Shown here: positions 53,033 to 62,108 of the stretch, piece after piece
Layout of the letters: every line of letters begins with the position of its first letter
Numbering within the stretch: position 1 is the stretch's first letter
Origin: Sphingomonas sp. PP-F2F-A104-K0414
Lineage (GTDB): Bacteria; Pseudomonadota; Alphaproteobacteria; Sphingomonadales; Sphingomonadaceae
NCBI RefSeq assembly: GCF_004340945.1
Contig: NZ_SLYD01000001.1
Coordinates: 682,001-746,000, forward strand
Length of the DNA: 64,000 bases
Direction of reading: 5' to 3'
The notes under the pieces: model-generated
The model's database searches: none
What the model was told of the DNA's origin: nothing
The model's input: the letters and a program-made list of their open reading frames with translations, nothing else
Translations under genes and position numbers: made by a program

Positions 53033-53811
53033 GCCGCAACCTGCGCAGTTGCCGGAAGCCGCCCGATCAGCTCACGCGCCAGCGCAATATACGCCTGCGA
53101 CCCCGAGCAGCGATGATCGTAGATCAAGGCTGGCAACCCGTGGCTCGGCGCCTCCGAGAGCCGCACGTTGCGCGGGATCACCGTCTCGAACACGACCTTG
53201 CCCAGCACAGCGCGAACGTCCGCCGAGACCTGGTCGGTCAACCGGTTCCGGCGATCGAACATTGTCAGCGCTACGCCGAGGATCGACAGACCCGGATTGA
53301 ACCGCTGGCGGATGCGCTCGACCGTGCTCAACAACTGCGACAACCCCTCAAGCGCGAAAAACTCACATTGCAGCGGCACCAGCAGCGAGTCCGCCGCGAC
53401 CATCGCATTGATCGTCAGCAGCCCCAGCGACGGCGGGCAATCGATCAGCGCGATATCCCACGGCCCCTGCGCCGCCTTTACCGCGCGATCGAGCCTGTGC
53501 GTACGTGCATCGAAGTCGACCAGCTCGATCTCCGCGCCCGACAGGTCGACCGTCGCCGGGACTATATCAAGCCGCGGGACGCGCGTATGCACCACCGCTT
53601 CCTCGATCGATGTCTCGCCGACCAGCACGTCGTAGCTCGACCGCTCGCGCTGCGAATGGCCGATGCCCAGCCCGGTCGACGCGTTGCCCTGCGGATCGAG
53701 ATCGACCAGCAGCACGCGCATCCCCGTCGCCGCGAGCGCGGTCGCGAGGTTGATGGCGCTGGTGGTCTTGCCCACCCCGCCCTTTTGATTGGCGACCGCG
53801 ATGGTGATCAT
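53029..53811 (-). CDS. parA: Chromosome partitioning ATPase ParA (Soj)
   Basis: A 260-residue deviant-Walker ATPase. KGGVGKTT at 10-17 holds the signature Lys, DLDPQGNAS the switch I region and IALIDCPPSLGLLTINAM the Walker B. It forms the nucleoid-bound gradient that pulls ParB-parS complexes. ATG 53811 gives the family start [12 protein letters not shown]. The gene overlaps rsmG upstream and parB downstream by 4 nt each, all ATGA, so expression is tightly coupled. Confidence 0.97.
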   Translation of the reverse strand: MITIAVANQKGGVGKTTSAINLATALAATGMRVLLVDLDPQGNASTGLGIGHSQRERSSYDVLVGETSIEEAVVHTRVPRLDIVPATVDLSGAEIELVDFDARTHRLDRAVKAAQGPWDIALIDCPPSLGLLTINAMVAADSLLVPLQCEFFALEGLSQLLSTVERIRQRFNPGLSILGVALTMFDRRNRLTDQVSADVRAVLGKVVFETVIPRNVRLSEAPSHGLPALIYDHRCSGSQAYIALARELIGRLPATAQVAA

Positions 53812-54428
53812 CGCGCGCTTACCCGATCCAGAACCACGATCGACGACTCCGGGTTCGTGACGCTTTGTTCCACGTGGAACATAAACCGCCAATGCTGCTT
53901 GAGCGCGGCCAGCTCCTCCTCGTCGAAACGCCCCCGAGGAAGCAACCACCGCGTCTCCGTTGTGGCGCAGTGCGCCGCGCCACGCAAAAGGTTTTGCAAC
54001 GACGCAACCGCACGAGCGGAAATGATCGATGCGTCCGCGGTCGCATTCTCGACTTTCGACGCATGGACGCGGACCTGCTCGCCGAGCCCAAGCCGAGCGA
54101 CACACAACTGGAGGAAGTCCGCGCGACGCCGACGGGGCTCGACCAGATCGACCGGCCCCTCGCGTACGAGCGCGACGACCATGCCGGGAAACCCCCCGCC
54201 AGTGCCGATATCAAGCCAGCGCTTCGCCGACGTATCCGCCCCTGCAAGCGCAACCAACTGAAGCGAGTCTACCACATGTCGGTCCCAGATCGTTGGGATC
54301 GTCGACGGTGCGATCAGATTCTGGTGCGGCGCTTCCTCGACGACCATCGCCACGAACGCGTTCAAGCGCTCGGTCGCCTCTGCCCCGAACCGCTCGGTGG
54401 TCCAGCTCTGTGCGTCGTCTTCGGTCAT
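53808..54428 (-). CDS. rsmG: 16S rRNA (guanine527-N7)-methyltransferase RsmG (GidB)
   Basis: A 206-residue SAM-dependent methyltransferase. [20 protein letters not shown] is the family substrate segment, [20 protein letters not shown] the SAM-binding motif I, and [12 protein letters not shown] follows. Loss confers low-level streptomycin resistance in other bacteria. The 3' end of the gene contains a perfect parS site (53866-53881) encoding the residues FHVEQ. ATGA overlaps with mnmG and parA. Confidence 0.95.
   Translation of the reverse strand: MTEDDAQSWTTERFGAEATERLNAFVAMVVEEAPHQNLIAPSTIPTIWDRHVVDSLQLVALAGADTSAKRWLDIGTGGGFPGMVVALVREGPVDLVEPRRRRADFLQLCVARLGLGEQVRVHASKVENATADASIISARAVASLQNLLRGAAHCATTETRWLLPRGRFDEEELAALKQHWRFMFHVEQSVTNPESSIVVLDRVSAR
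53866..53881. promoter_or_regulatory. parS site 1 (inside rsmG)
   Basis: TGTTCCACGTGGAACA is a perfect 16-nt palindrome differing from the common chromosomal parS TGTTTCACGTGAAACA by one symmetric pair. It sits within the coding sequence of rsmG, about 9.5 kb from oriC. Confidence 0.93.
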
Positions 54429-56260
54429 GCTGACACTCGTTTCGTATGCAATAGAACAGCCGACAGAGCCGCCGGGGTAATTCCCCGCACCCGCGCCGCC
54501 GCCGCCAGCGACGTCGGCCGCGCCGCGCTCAGGCGATCGATCATCTCGTTCGACAGACCCGGCACGCGATCATAGGCAAGGTCCTCCGGCAACCGGATCG
54601 CCTCGTCGGCCCGCAACCGCGCGACCTCCTGCGCCTGCCGCTCGATATACGGAGCGTAGCGCGCGTCCTCTAACACTTCGTCAACGACTGCCGCCGGGAT
54701 GCCGACCGCCGCATTCGGTGCGACATGCGAGAGCGTCACGCCCTCAAACCGCAGCCAGTCGAACGCAGTCCGCCGCGCACCATCCCGGCCGATCGCAACG
54801 CCCTGATCGGCAACCTCGGTCGCCGTCCGCTCACAATCGAGTGCCGAGCGGAAGCGAGCACGATCCTCGGCTAGTGCATGCTGATGCGCCAGCCGCTCGG
54901 GTCCAAGACACCCCGCGGCCGCCGCAATCCCTCCCAGCCGCGTCTCGGCATTATCCGCGCGCAACGACAACCTGAACTCCGCCCGCGCGGTGAGCATCCG
55001 ATACGGCTCGGTCACCCCTTGCAGCGTCAGGTCGTCGATCATCACCCCAAGATAGCTCGACGCACGATCGAGGATTACCGGCGCCAGATCGCACGCATAC
55101 GCCGCCGCGTTGAGTCCTGCGACCAGACCCTGCCCCGCCGCTTCCTCGTACCCCGTCGTGCCGTTGATCTGCCCCGCGCAAAACACGCCCTCGATCGCAC
55201 CCAGCGCCAACCGCGTATCGAGCGCACGCGGATCGATATAATCATACTCGACCGCATAACCCGGCATCGTCATCTTGACGCGCTCGAGCCCCGGAATACT
55301 GGCCAGCATAGCCGCCTGAACCTCGACCGGCAGCGAGGTCGACAGCCCATTCGGATAGACGGTCGCATCGTCGAGCCCCTCGGGTTCGAGGAAAACCTGG
55401 TGCCCGTCGCGGTCGCCGAACCGATGTACCTTGTCCTCGATCGACGGACAGTAACGCGGCCCCGCCGCCTCGATCGCGCCGGTAAACAGCGGCGACCGAT
55501 GGAACGCCTCGCGAATAATCGCATGCGTCCTATCGGTTGTGCGCGTGATGGCGCACGCGATCTGCGGCAGCGGACGGCCCCGAGTCATCGGCGACATCGC
55601 CCAGTGATCAAGGTCCGACGGCTGCTCGGCAAGCGCGCCCCAGTCGATCGTGCGCCCATCGAGCCGAGGTGGTGTACCTGTCTTCAGTCGCGCCATCGGC
55701 AGGTCCCGCGCGCGCAATTGGTCGGCGAGTGGCTTGGCGGCACGCTCGCCGATCCGGCCCCCTTCCTCGCGATCGTCACCCCGGAAGATACGGCCCCCCA
55801 GGAACGTACCGGTCGCCAGTACGACCGCTCGTGCCGCCACGATCGCGCCATCCGCCAGCACGACACCAGCCACGCGATCACCGTCGAAATGAAACGCTGT
55901 CGCCTCGCCCTCGACGACCGAGAGCCCCTCGGTGGCCGCAAGCATCGCCTGGATGGCACCCGAGTAGAGGCGCCGATCGGCCTGGATCCGAGGCCCCTGC
56001 ACCGCCGAACCCTTGCTGCGATTGAGCATCCGATAATGGATCGCGGCAGCATCGGCCGCCCGTCCGATCAGCCCGTCGAACGCGTCGACCTCGCGAACCA
56101 TGTGCCCTTTGCCCAAGCCGCCGATCGCCGGATTACACGACATCGCGCCAATATGCGCAGCGTCGAACGACACGAGCGCGGAACGCGCGCCCCTCCGCGC
56201 CGCCGCGGCTGCGGCTTCGGTTCCGGCATGGCCACCGCCAACCACCACTACATCGAACAT
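54425..56260 (-). CDS. mnmG: tRNA uridine-5-carboxymethylaminomethyl modification enzyme MnmG (GidA)
   Basis: A 611-residue FAD protein acting with MnmE on U34 of tRNAs. [20 protein letters not shown] is the FAD-binding start; [20 protein letters not shown] has the catalytic Cys; [20 protein letters not shown] and [20 protein letters not shown] are family signatures; the C-terminal helical domain ends [15 protein letters not shown]. The gap to mnmE contains a parS site. Confidence 0.97.
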   Translation of the reverse strand: MFDVVVVGGGHAGTEAAAAAARRGARSALVSFDAAHIGAMSCNPAIGGLGKGHMVREVDAFDGLIGRAADAAAIHYRMLNRSKGSAVQGPRIQADRRLYSGAIQAMLAATEGLSVVEGEATAFHFDGDRVAGVVLADGAIVAARAVVLATGTFLGGRIFRGDDREEGGRIGERAAKPLADQLRARDLPMARLKTGTPPRLDGRTIDWGALAEQPSDLDHWAMSPMTRGRPLPQIACAITRTTDRTHAIIREAFHRSPLFTGAIEAAGPRYCPSIEDKVHRFGDRDGHQVFLEPEGLDDATVYPNGLSTSLPVEVQAAMLASIPGLERVKMTMPGYAVEYDYIDPRALDTRLALGAIEGVFCAGQINGTTGYEEAAGQGLVAGLNAAAYACDLAPVILDRASSYLGVMIDDLTLQGVTEPYRMLTARAEFRLSLRADNAETRLGGIAAAAGCLGPERLAHQHALAEDRARFRSALDCERTATEVADQGVAIGRDGARRTAFDWLRFEGVTLSHVAPNAAVGIPAAVVDEVLEDARYAPYIERQAQEVARLRADEAIRLPEDLAYDRVPGLSNEMIDRLSAARPTSLAAAARVRGITPAALSAVLLHTKRVSA

Positions 56261-56298
56261 GTCACGGCCGTAGAACGCCGCGACCGATGCGTCAAAGA

Positions 56299-56314
56299 TG
56301 TTCCACGTGGAACA
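56299..56314. promoter_or_regulatory. parS site 2 (mnmE-mnmG gap)
   Basis: A second identical TGTTCCACGTGGAACA palindrome, placed directly against the mnmE stop codon and 38 nt upstream of mnmG, about 7 kb from oriC. Confidence 0.93.
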
Positions 56315-57592
56315 TCACTTCCCGATGCAAAAACGTCCGAACAGCGCGTCCAGCATCTCCCCCGTCGCGTCGAGCCCAAGTACACCAGCCAGAATCGCGC
56401 GAGCCTGTCGAAGGTGTTCCGCGACGATAAGCGCGTCCGAACTTCGATACCGAAGAGCCTCAACCGCCGCAGCACACTGCCGGCGCTGGTGCTGTTTCAA
56501 TGCGACCTCATCGCCGCGGGGCAGCATCGCAATCGCGCGCCGATGCAGTTCATCCCAAAGGGCATCGAGCGATTCTCGGTCGTTTTGCGAGACCGCCACT
56601 GTCCGACCAGACGGCAACTCTCCCCGCCCCGGCAGATCGGCGCGCGCATGAATCCAGATCGCATCCCCGCGGGGCGGCGCGGTATCGGCCAGCCACATAA
56701 CGATGTCCGCCGCGGCGAGCGCACCCTCAGCACGCGTGACGCCGATCGCTTCGATCGGGTCCAGCGTATCGATCAAACCCGCGGTGTCGGTCAGCACATA
56801 GGCGACACCGTTCCGCGTCACCGGCACGTCGATCCGGTCGCGTGTCGTTCCCGAGATTGGCGAGACGATCGCCGCATCGCGCTCGCCGAGCAGGTTGAGC
56901 AACGTCGACTTGCCGCTGTTGGGAGGACCGCCGATGACAACGCGCAGGCCGTCCTTGAGCCGCTCGACCGGAGGGGCGTCGACCACCGCCTCGATCTGCG
57001 CGGCGAGCGTATCGATCTCCGAGACGATCGCGTCGAACGCGGCAGTATCGCTCGCGACGTCGTCCTCGTCGGCAAAGTCCAGCATAGCCTCGACCCGCGC
57101 GGACAGCATCGCGACCGAGTCCATCCAGCCGCGGACGGCCTGGCTCACGCGACCCTCCGCCGCGGTCATCGCCGCTACCCGCTGGCTTTCCGTCTCCGCT
57201 TCGAGAAGATCGGCGAGGCCCTCCGCCTCGGTCAGGTCGATGCGGCCATTGGTCAACGCACGGCGGGTGAACTCACCGGGTTCGGCATGACGTAGGCCGG
57301 GCATTACCGACAATACACGCTCGACCGCGGCGATCACCGCGCGACCACCGTGGCAATGAAACTCGACCAGGTCTTCGCCAGTCGCCGTCGCCGGCCCCGG
57401 AAACACGATCACCAGCGCGCGATCGAGCAACGCCCCATCGTTGTCCCGCAGTCCCCGAAGGCTGGCATGGCGCGGCGCCGGCAACGGTCCCGCGAGCGCC
57501 TCGGCCGCGGCAAACGCCTCAGGCCCGCTCACCCGAACAACGGCGATCGCCGCTGGCGGCCGTCCGCTCGATACCGCGAAAATCGTCTTCAC
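56315..57592 (-). CDS. mnmE: tRNA modification GTPase MnmE (TrmE)
   Basis: A 425-residue GTPase partner of MnmG. N-terminal tetrahydrofolate-binding domain (TIFAVSSGRPPAAIAVVRVS; VEFHCHGGRAVIAAVERVL); helical domain; G domain with G1 GGPPNSGKST, G2 SGTTRD and G3 DTAG. The G4 motif is not clear at VAVSQNDRES, where NKxD would be expected (here QND). The C-terminal FCIGK holds the conserved Cys. GTG 57592 is the family start (VKTIFAV) and is embedded in a parS-like palindrome. Confidence 0.95.
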   Translation of the reverse strand: MKTIFAVSSGRPPAAIAVVRVSGPEAFAAAEALAGPLPAPRHASLRGLRDNDGALLDRALVIVFPGPATATGEDLVEFHCHGGRAVIAAVERVLSVMPGLRHAEPGEFTRRALTNGRIDLTEAEGLADLLEAETESQRVAAMTAAEGRVSQAVRGWMDSVAMLSARVEAMLDFADEDDVASDTAAFDAIVSEIDTLAAQIEAVVDAPPVERLKDGLRVVIGGPPNSGKSTLLNLLGERDAAIVSPISGTTRDRIDVPVTRNGVAYVLTDTAGLIDTLDPIEAIGVTRAEGALAAADIVMWLADTAPPRGDAIWIHARADLPGRGELPSGRTVAVSQNDRESLDALWDELHRRAIAMLPRGDEVALKQHQRRQCAAAVEALRYRSSDALIVAEHLRQARAILAGVLGLDATGEMLDALFGRFCIGK

Positions 57593-57600
57593 GTGAAACT
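57585..57600. promoter_or_regulatory. Degenerate parS-like palindrome over the mnmE start
   Basis: GTCTTCACGTGAAACT contains the perfect TTCACGTGAA core and matches 12 of 16 parS consensus positions. It overlaps the mnmE GTG. It may bind ParB weakly or be chance. Confidence 0.35.
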
Positions 57601-57833
57601 CAGCCGCTTTTCGTCGCGCTGTCGAACAGTCGCTTCCACATCGCCATCCCCGCCTCGCCCATCGGCTGCCAGCCACGCATCATCGATTCGAGCATCTCCG
57701 GCTTCATCTGGCCGTCCGGGATCGCCTCCATCATCATCGCGATATAGCGGTCGTGAATCGGCGTCAGGTCGGGCAGCCCGACCGCGCGACGCGCCTCTTC
57801 GGGCGTGCATTCGATCTCGATGTTCATCTTCAT
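57600..57833 (-). CDS. DUF6489 family protein
   Basis: A 77-residue small protein: NIEIECTPEEARRAVGLPDL, TPIHDRYIAMMMEAIPDGQM, MRGWQPMGEAGMAMWKRLF. This layout, including the conserved W near the end, is the DUF6489 family found just upstream of mnmE in sphingomonads. Function unknown. Start ATG 57833 (57827 possible); its stop is 7 nt before mnmE, so the two share a transcript. Confidence 0.8.
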   Translation of the reverse strand: MKMNIEIECTPEEARRAVGLPDLTPIHDRYIAMMMEAIPDGQMKPEMLESMMRGWQPMGEAGMAMWKRLFDSATKSG

Positions 57834-57889
57834 GTACCGCGTCCCAGATGGCGCTTGAGCCGCCCATCCGCGCGCTGCATAGCGTGGCA

Positions 57890-58363
57890 ATGTATGCGCG
57901 CGATGCAGCCTCGATCGCAACGCCTATCGGGCTGGTCCGCGTGACCGGCTCCGCGGACCGGATCGACGCGATCGAGATTCTGGCAACCGGCGGTGCCACG
58001 TCGAGCGATGCGCCGGCGATCCTGGAAGCGCTCAAGCAACTCGAATCGTATTTCGCAGGACGACTGACGGTCTTCGATCTACCGCTTGCCCCCGCCCCTA
58101 CCGAACGCGGCGCGGTGCTACGTCAGGGCATCGTCAACATCGCCTACGGCTCGACCGCGAGCTACGGCGCACTCGCCAAGGCGATCCAGTCTAGCCCGCG
58201 CGCGATTGGCCAAGCATGCGCGCGCAATCCGTTTCCGATCGTCGTCCCCTGCCACCGAATCCTTGGAGCCGGCGGGGCGCTTGGTGCGTATTCCGCGGGC
58301 AACGGGCCCATCACCAAATCCAAGCTGCTCGATCACGAGCGGCCGCAAGGAGGATTGCTATGA
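57890..58363 (+). CDS. ogt: Methylated-DNA-protein-cysteine methyltransferase (Ogt/MGMT)
   Basis: A 157-residue suicidal repair protein removing O6-alkyl groups from guanine. The acceptor Cys is in the PCHRILG motif (FPIVVPCHRILGAGG), with the preceding helix-turn-helix (YGSTASYGALAKAIQSSPRA) and Asn hinge (ACARNPFP). ATG 57890 gives a compact start (MYARDAASIATPIG); ATG 57848 is also in frame. Overlaps the following gene by 4 nt (ATGA). Divergent from DUF6489. Confidence 0.9.
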   Translation: MYARDAASIATPIGLVRVTGSADRIDAIEILATGGATSSDAPAILEALKQLESYFAGRLTVFDLPLAPAPTERGAVLRQGIVNIAYGSTASYGALAKAIQSSPRAIGQACARNPFPIVVPCHRILGAGGALGAYSAGNGPITKSKLLDHERPQGGLL

Positions 58364-59061
58364 CGAACACCACTACAATTTCCACGCTCGAGGGCGATGC
58401 AGACTTCCACGCCTATCGCGCCGTCCCCGCAGGCACGCCCAAAGCCGCGATCATCGTGATCCAGGAGATCTTTGGCGTGAACGCGGGGATACGCCGCAAG
58501 TGCGATACGCTCGCCGAGGCCGGCTATCTGGCGATTGCGCCCGACCTGTTCTGGCGGCTCGAGCGTGGCATCGAGCTCGATCCCGACATCAAGCCCGAGT
58601 TCGATCGCGCGCTCGAACTCATGGGCCAGTTCGACCAGGACAAGGGCATCGCGGATATCGAGGCGAGCATCCGCGCGGTCAGGAGCGAACTGGGCGACGG
58701 GGCGAAGGTCGGCGTGGTCGGTTACTGCCTCGGCGGGCGGCTGGCGTTCATGACCGCGGCACGCACCGACGTCGATGCGAGCGTCGGCTATTACGGCGTC
58801 GGGATCGACGGCCTGCTCGGCGAAAAGCACGCGATCGCACACCCGGTGCTGTTGCATGTGCCGGAGGAGGATCACTTCGTCGACAAGGCCGCACAGGCGG
58901 CAATGCACGCGGGGCTCGACGATCACCCTAAGGTGATGATCTACGATTACGCAGGCGAGGACCACGGCTTCGCGACCGAGTTCGGCGAGCGCCGCTCGGA
59001 TGCGTCGGCCAAGCTGGCGGACGAGCGGACGGCGAAGTTCTTCGCGGAGAATCTGGGCTAA
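58360..59061 (+). CDS. Dienelactone hydrolase family protein
   Basis: A 233-residue alpha/beta hydrolase. The family features are VIQEIFGVNAGIRRKCDTLA with the Glu of the oxyanion region, the nucleophile elbow GYCLGG (Cys nucleophile), the Asp in LLHVPEEDHFVD, and the His in YAGEDHGFATEF. Natural substrate unknown; dienelactone-type carboxymethylenebutenolidases and other small lactonases share these motifs. AAGGAGGA precedes ATG 58360. Confidence 0.88.
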   Translation: MTNTTTISTLEGDADFHAYRAVPAGTPKAAIIVIQEIFGVNAGIRRKCDTLAEAGYLAIAPDLFWRLERGIELDPDIKPEFDRALELMGQFDQDKGIADIEASIRAVRSELGDGAKVGVVGYCLGGRLAFMTAARTDVDASVGYYGVGIDGLLGEKHAIAHPVLLHVPEEDHFVDKAAQAAMHAGLDDHPKVMIYDYAGEDHGFATEFGERRSDASAKLADERTAKFFAENLG

Positions 59062-59117
59062 CCACGCCCTCCCCGTCACCCGTGTTCCGGGGTGACGGGC
59101 GCCGACGACAGACATGA

Positions 59118-59157
59118 AAAAGGCCTCGCCGGACGGTTCCGGCGAGGCCTCCTTCTT
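59118..59157. terminator. Bidirectional terminator between dienelactone hydrolase and terC
   Basis: A 12-bp stem AGGCCTCGCCGG / CCGGCGAGGCCT with a 6-nt loop, flanked by AAAA on the left (T run for minus transcripts) and CTTCTT on the right. Confidence 0.85.
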
Positions 59158-59176
59158 ATCCCAACTGCCCCCGCGA

Positions 59177-59911
59177 TCAGCGCAGCAGCGAAATGATCCC
59201 GAGCGTCTCGCCGGTGCCGACCCAGCCCTCGTAGATCATCTTCAGCGCGACCACGAGGATCACTGCGAGGCCGATATACGCGATCCAGCGATACTTGTTG
59301 ATCACGCGCGCGATGTAGTTCGCGGCGAGGCCCATCATCGCGACCGACAGCAGCAGGCCGATGACCAGGATGCCGGGATGCTCGCGCGCCGCGCCCGCGA
59401 CCGCCAGGACGTTGTCGAGGCTCATCGAGACGTCGGCGACAGCGACGGCCCAGGCCGCGCTCGCAAAGCCCTTCGATGACCGAATGCCCGAGCGCTCATC
59501 GCCCTCGATTTCCTCGGAGCCCGCGTTCTGCGCGCCCTCGCGAATTTCACGCCAGAACTTCCAGCTTACCCAGAGCAGCAACAGGCCGCCCGCAAAGATC
59601 AGCCCGACGATCCCCATCAGCCACGTCACGATCAACGCGAAGAAGATGCGCAGCACCAGCGCCGCACCGATGCCGATCAGGATAACCTTCTTGCGCTGGT
59701 CGGTGGGCAACCCGGCGGCGAGTGCGCCGACGACGATCGCGTTGTCGCCCGCGAGGACGAGATCGATCATCAGGACCGATCCGAACGCGGCGAGCGCCTT
59801 CGGGTCGCCCAGGTTGGAGAAGTCGGCGACGATGTGCTGCCAGATCTCCAGCGGCGAGCCGGGTCCGGCTACTCCCGATGCGGCGGTGGCCAGCATGGCG
59901 ATGATACTCAA
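59177..59911 (-). CDS. TerC-family integral membrane protein
   Basis: A 244-residue protein with about seven membrane helices. The key TerC motif LMIDLVLAGDNAIVVGALAAG (Asp-Asn pair) and the second VADVSMSLDNVLAVAGAARE (Asp-Asn) form the two metal-ion sites; a charged cytosolic loop (REGAQNAGSEEIEGDERSGI) separates the halves. TerC/Alx/YjbE relatives export Mn2+ or shield against tellurite and metal stress. TTG 59911 is the start, 8 nt after GGGAG. Confidence 0.9.
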   Translation of the reverse strand: MSIIAMLATAASGVAGPGSPLEIWQHIVADFSNLGDPKALAAFGSVLMIDLVLAGDNAIVVGALAAGLPTDQRKKVILIGIGAALVLRIFFALIVTWLMGIVGLIFAGGLLLLWVSWKFWREIREGAQNAGSEEIEGDERSGIRSSKGFASAAWAVAVADVSMSLDNVLAVAGAAREHPGILVIGLLLSVAMMGLAANYIARVINKYRWIAYIGLAVILVVALKMIYEGWVGTGETLGIISLLR

Positions 59912-59976
59912 GATGTCAGCTCCCGGTGACGGGCCACGCCGCGGGCGGAGTGGCGGTTTTCATAGTGATTAATAGC

Positions 59977-60015
59977 AAAGCGGCACGCGAAAGCCATGCT
60001 CTCGCGTGCCGCTTT
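59977..60015. terminator. Terminator hairpin after rho (minus) and opposite terC leader
   Basis: A 14-bp stem AAAGCGGCACGCGA / TCGCGTGCCGCTTT with an 11-nt loop. On the minus strand it is followed by GCTATTAATC. It lies 108 nt after the rho stop and before the terC leader. Confidence 0.8.
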
Positions 60016-60030
60016 GGTCTGCTTGGCCGG

Positions 60031-60113
60031 ACATGGGCAAAGCCCATGTCGTCGGTCGGAGCTTACGCCCCGCCGGCCGAACCGGTGCGAGTCCTGCGCC
60101 AGCTTGGCGCAGG
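60031..60113. other. Two further hairpins in the rho 3' region
   Basis: ACATGGGC-N3-GCCCATGT (60031-60049) and CCTGCGCC-N5-GGCGCAGG (60093-60113). With the stem at 59977-60015 they give three structured elements in about 110 nt downstream of rho. Confidence 0.75.
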
Positions 60114-60123
60114 CCGCACTCGG

Positions 60124-61380
60124 TTATTGATTCATACTGTCGAAGAAATTCTCGTTGGTCTTCGAATCCTTCATCTTGTCGAGCAGGAACTCCATCGCGT
60201 CGATCGTGCCCATCTGCATCAGGATGCGGCGCAGGACCCACATCTTGCTGAGCTTGGCCTTGTCGACCAGCAGCTCTTCCTTGCGGGTACCCGACTTGCC
60301 GACGTCCAGCGCCGGGAAGATGCGCTTGTCCGCAACCTTGCGATCGAGCACGATTTCCGAGTTGCCGGTGCCCTTGAACTCCTCGAAGATCACCTCGTCC
60401 ATGCGGCTGCCGGTATCGATCAGCGCGGTCGCGATGATCGAGAGCGAACCGCCCTCCTCGATGTTGCGCGCGGCACCGAAGAAGCGCTTCGGACGCTGCA
60501 GCGCGTTCGCGTCGACACCACCGGTCAGGACCTTGCCCGACGACGGCACGACGGTGTTGTAGGCACGACCCAGACGCGTGATCGAGTCGAGCAGGATCAC
60601 CACGTCCTTCTTGTGCTCGACCAGGCGCTTGGCCTTTTCGATCACCATTTCAGCGACTTGCACGTGGCGCTGCGCGGGTTCGTCGAAGGTCGAGCTGACC
60701 ACCTCGCCCTTCACGCTGCGCTGCATGTCGGTGACTTCCTCGGGGCGCTCGTCGATCAGCAGGACGATCAGGAACACCTCGGGGTGGTTGTCGGTGATCG
60801 CCTTGGCCATGTTCTGCAGCATGACCGTCTTGCCGACGCGCGGCGGCGCGACGATCAGCGTGCGCTGGCCCTTGCCCTGCGGGCTGACGATGTCGATCAC
60901 GCGCGCCGACTTGTCCTTGACGGTCGGGTCGGCAGGATCGAGCGTCAGCTTGCTCTCGGGGTAGAGCGGCGTGAGGTTGTCGAAATTGACGCGGTGGCGG
61001 ACGACGTCGGGGTCGTCGAAATTGACCGCGGTGAGCTTCACCAGCGAGAAATAGCGTTCGCCATCCTTCGGCCCGCGGATCTCGCCCTCGACCGTATCAC
61101 CGGTGCGCAGGCCGAACTTCCGCACCTGGTTCGGCGAAATGTAGATGTCGTCGGGACCGGCGAGATAGTTCGATTCCGGCGAGCGCAGGAAACCGAAGCC
61201 GTCTGGCAGCACTTCGATCGTGCCGAGCCCCATGATCTGGTCGCCATTGTCCGCCTGGACCTTCAGGATCGCGAACAGCAGGTCCTGCTTGCGCAGCGTC
61301 GAGGCGCTCTCGACTCCCAGTTCCTCGGCCAGCTGGACCAGCTCGGCAGGCTTCTTCTTTTTCAGGTCTTTGAGATGCAT
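60124..61380 (-). CDS. rho: Transcription termination factor Rho
   Basis: A 418-residue RNA helicase, the same length as E. coli Rho. [20 protein letters not shown] is the N-terminal helix bundle; the cold-shock-like primary RNA site has [13 protein letters not shown]; Walker A is APPRVGKT, Walker [12 protein letters not shown], followed by the Q-loop [20 protein letters not shown] and R-loop [12 protein letters not shown]. It terminates untranslated transcripts. Next to hemJ and hemE in the conserved origin-proximal order. Confidence 0.97.
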   Translation of the reverse strand: MHLKDLKKKKPAELVQLAEELGVESASTLRKQDLLFAILKVQADNGDQIMGLGTIEVLPDGFGFLRSPESNYLAGPDDIYISPNQVRKFGLRTGDTVEGEIRGPKDGERYFSLVKLTAVNFDDPDVVRHRVNFDNLTPLYPESKLTLDPADPTVKDKSARVIDIVSPQGKGQRTLIVAPPRVGKTVMLQNMAKAITDNHPEVFLIVLLIDERPEEVTDMQRSVKGEVVSSTFDEPAQRHVQVAEMVIEKAKRLVEHKKDVVILLDSITRLGRAYNTVVPSSGKVLTGGVDANALQRPKRFFGAARNIEEGGSLSIIATALIDTGSRMDEVIFEEFKGTGNSEIVLDRKVADKRIFPALDVGKSGTRKEELLVDKAKLSKMWVLRRILMQMGTIDAMEFLLDKMKDSKTNENFFDSMNQ

Positions 61381-61562
61381 GGGGATTTCCGGATAGCAAT
61401 CAACGGGAGAACGCTCGATCGGCGGTGCGCTTGGGAAGCGGAACTGGGCGAGACGAGTCTACTGGAACCCACGACCGGGCAGGACGCCAGGAGGCCGTGT
61501 TGGGAGAAGGAGTTAGAATTGGGGGGCGGGTTAGTCAAGCGGGAGTGCGTGGCGCTCTTACC

Positions 61563-61640
61563 GTTCTCCTGCGAACGCAGGAGCCCAGGGTTACAAGCGG
61601 TGGCATTCGTGATCCTGGGCTCCTGCGTTCGCAGGAGAAC
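61563..61640. repeat. Paired inverted repeat (GTTCTCCTGCGAACGCAGGAG type)
   Basis: Perfect 27-nt arms 61563-61589 and 61614-61640, each with an inner CTCCTGC-GAAC-GCAGGAG hairpin, in the 266-nt rho-hemJ gap. The diverged sister copy is at 38692. It ends 6 nt from the hemJ stop and could terminate hemE-hemJ. Confidence 0.9.
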
Positions 61641-61646
61641 ACGCGG

Positions 61647-62108
61647 TCAGAACGGCTTAACGATCACCAGCACCACAATCAGCGTCACCGCCAGCGCAGG
61701 CACCTCGTTGAGCATCCGCAAGTGCTTCCCCGCCAGCGTCGGCTTCCCCGCGGCGAGCTTCTTCGCATAGCCGACCGCCCAGCCGTGATAGCCCGTCAGC
61801 AGGAACACCAGCGCAAGCTTCAAATGCAGCCACCCCAGCCCCGGCGCGCCGTCCGCCAGCCCCAGGTTCAGCGCCAGCGCGATCCCCAGCACCCAGACGA
61901 CGATCATCGCCGGCGTCAGGATGATGTGGCGGATCTTGCTCTCGCGCTCGACCCAGTTCGCCGCCTCGGTCGTGTTGCCCGCCGCCAGCGCCTCCTGATG
62001 ATACACGAGGTAGCGCGGCAGCATGAACAGCCCCGCCATCCAGAAAATCACGAAGATCAGATGCGCCGCCTTCACCCAGTCGTATGCAGCGCCGAGAAAA
62101 CCGCTCAT
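61647..62108 (-). CDS. hemJ: Protoporphyrinogen oxidase HemJ
   Basis: A 153-residue membrane protein with four to five helices: FLGAAYDWVKAAHLIFVIFW, MAGLFMLPRYLVYHQEALAA, HIILTPAMIVVWVLGIALAL, KLALVFLLTGYHGWAVGYAK. The conserved His in KAAHLIFVI, the RYLVYH segment and YHGWAVGYAKKLA are HemJ signatures; heme is bound through conserved His residues. It carries out the oxidation of protoporphyrinogen IX. ATGA overlap with hemE gives a heme-synthesis operon. Confidence 0.93.
   Translation of the reverse strand: MSGFLGAAYDWVKAAHLIFVIFWMAGLFMLPRYLVYHQEALAAGNTTEAANWVERESKIRHIILTPAMIVVWVLGIALALNLGLADGAPGLGWLHLKLALVFLLTGYHGWAVGYAKKLAAGKPTLAGKHLRMLNEVPALAVTLIVVLVIVKPF

Noticed and set aside
54878..57295. 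A plus-strand open frame of 805 codons opposite mnmG and mnmE
   Set aside because: Arg-rich antisense shadow; the opposite strand encodes well-known proteins in full.
59912..59976. yybP-ykoY Mn2+ riboswitch upstream of terC
   Set aside because: The conserved riboswitch core sequences were not found in the short leader.
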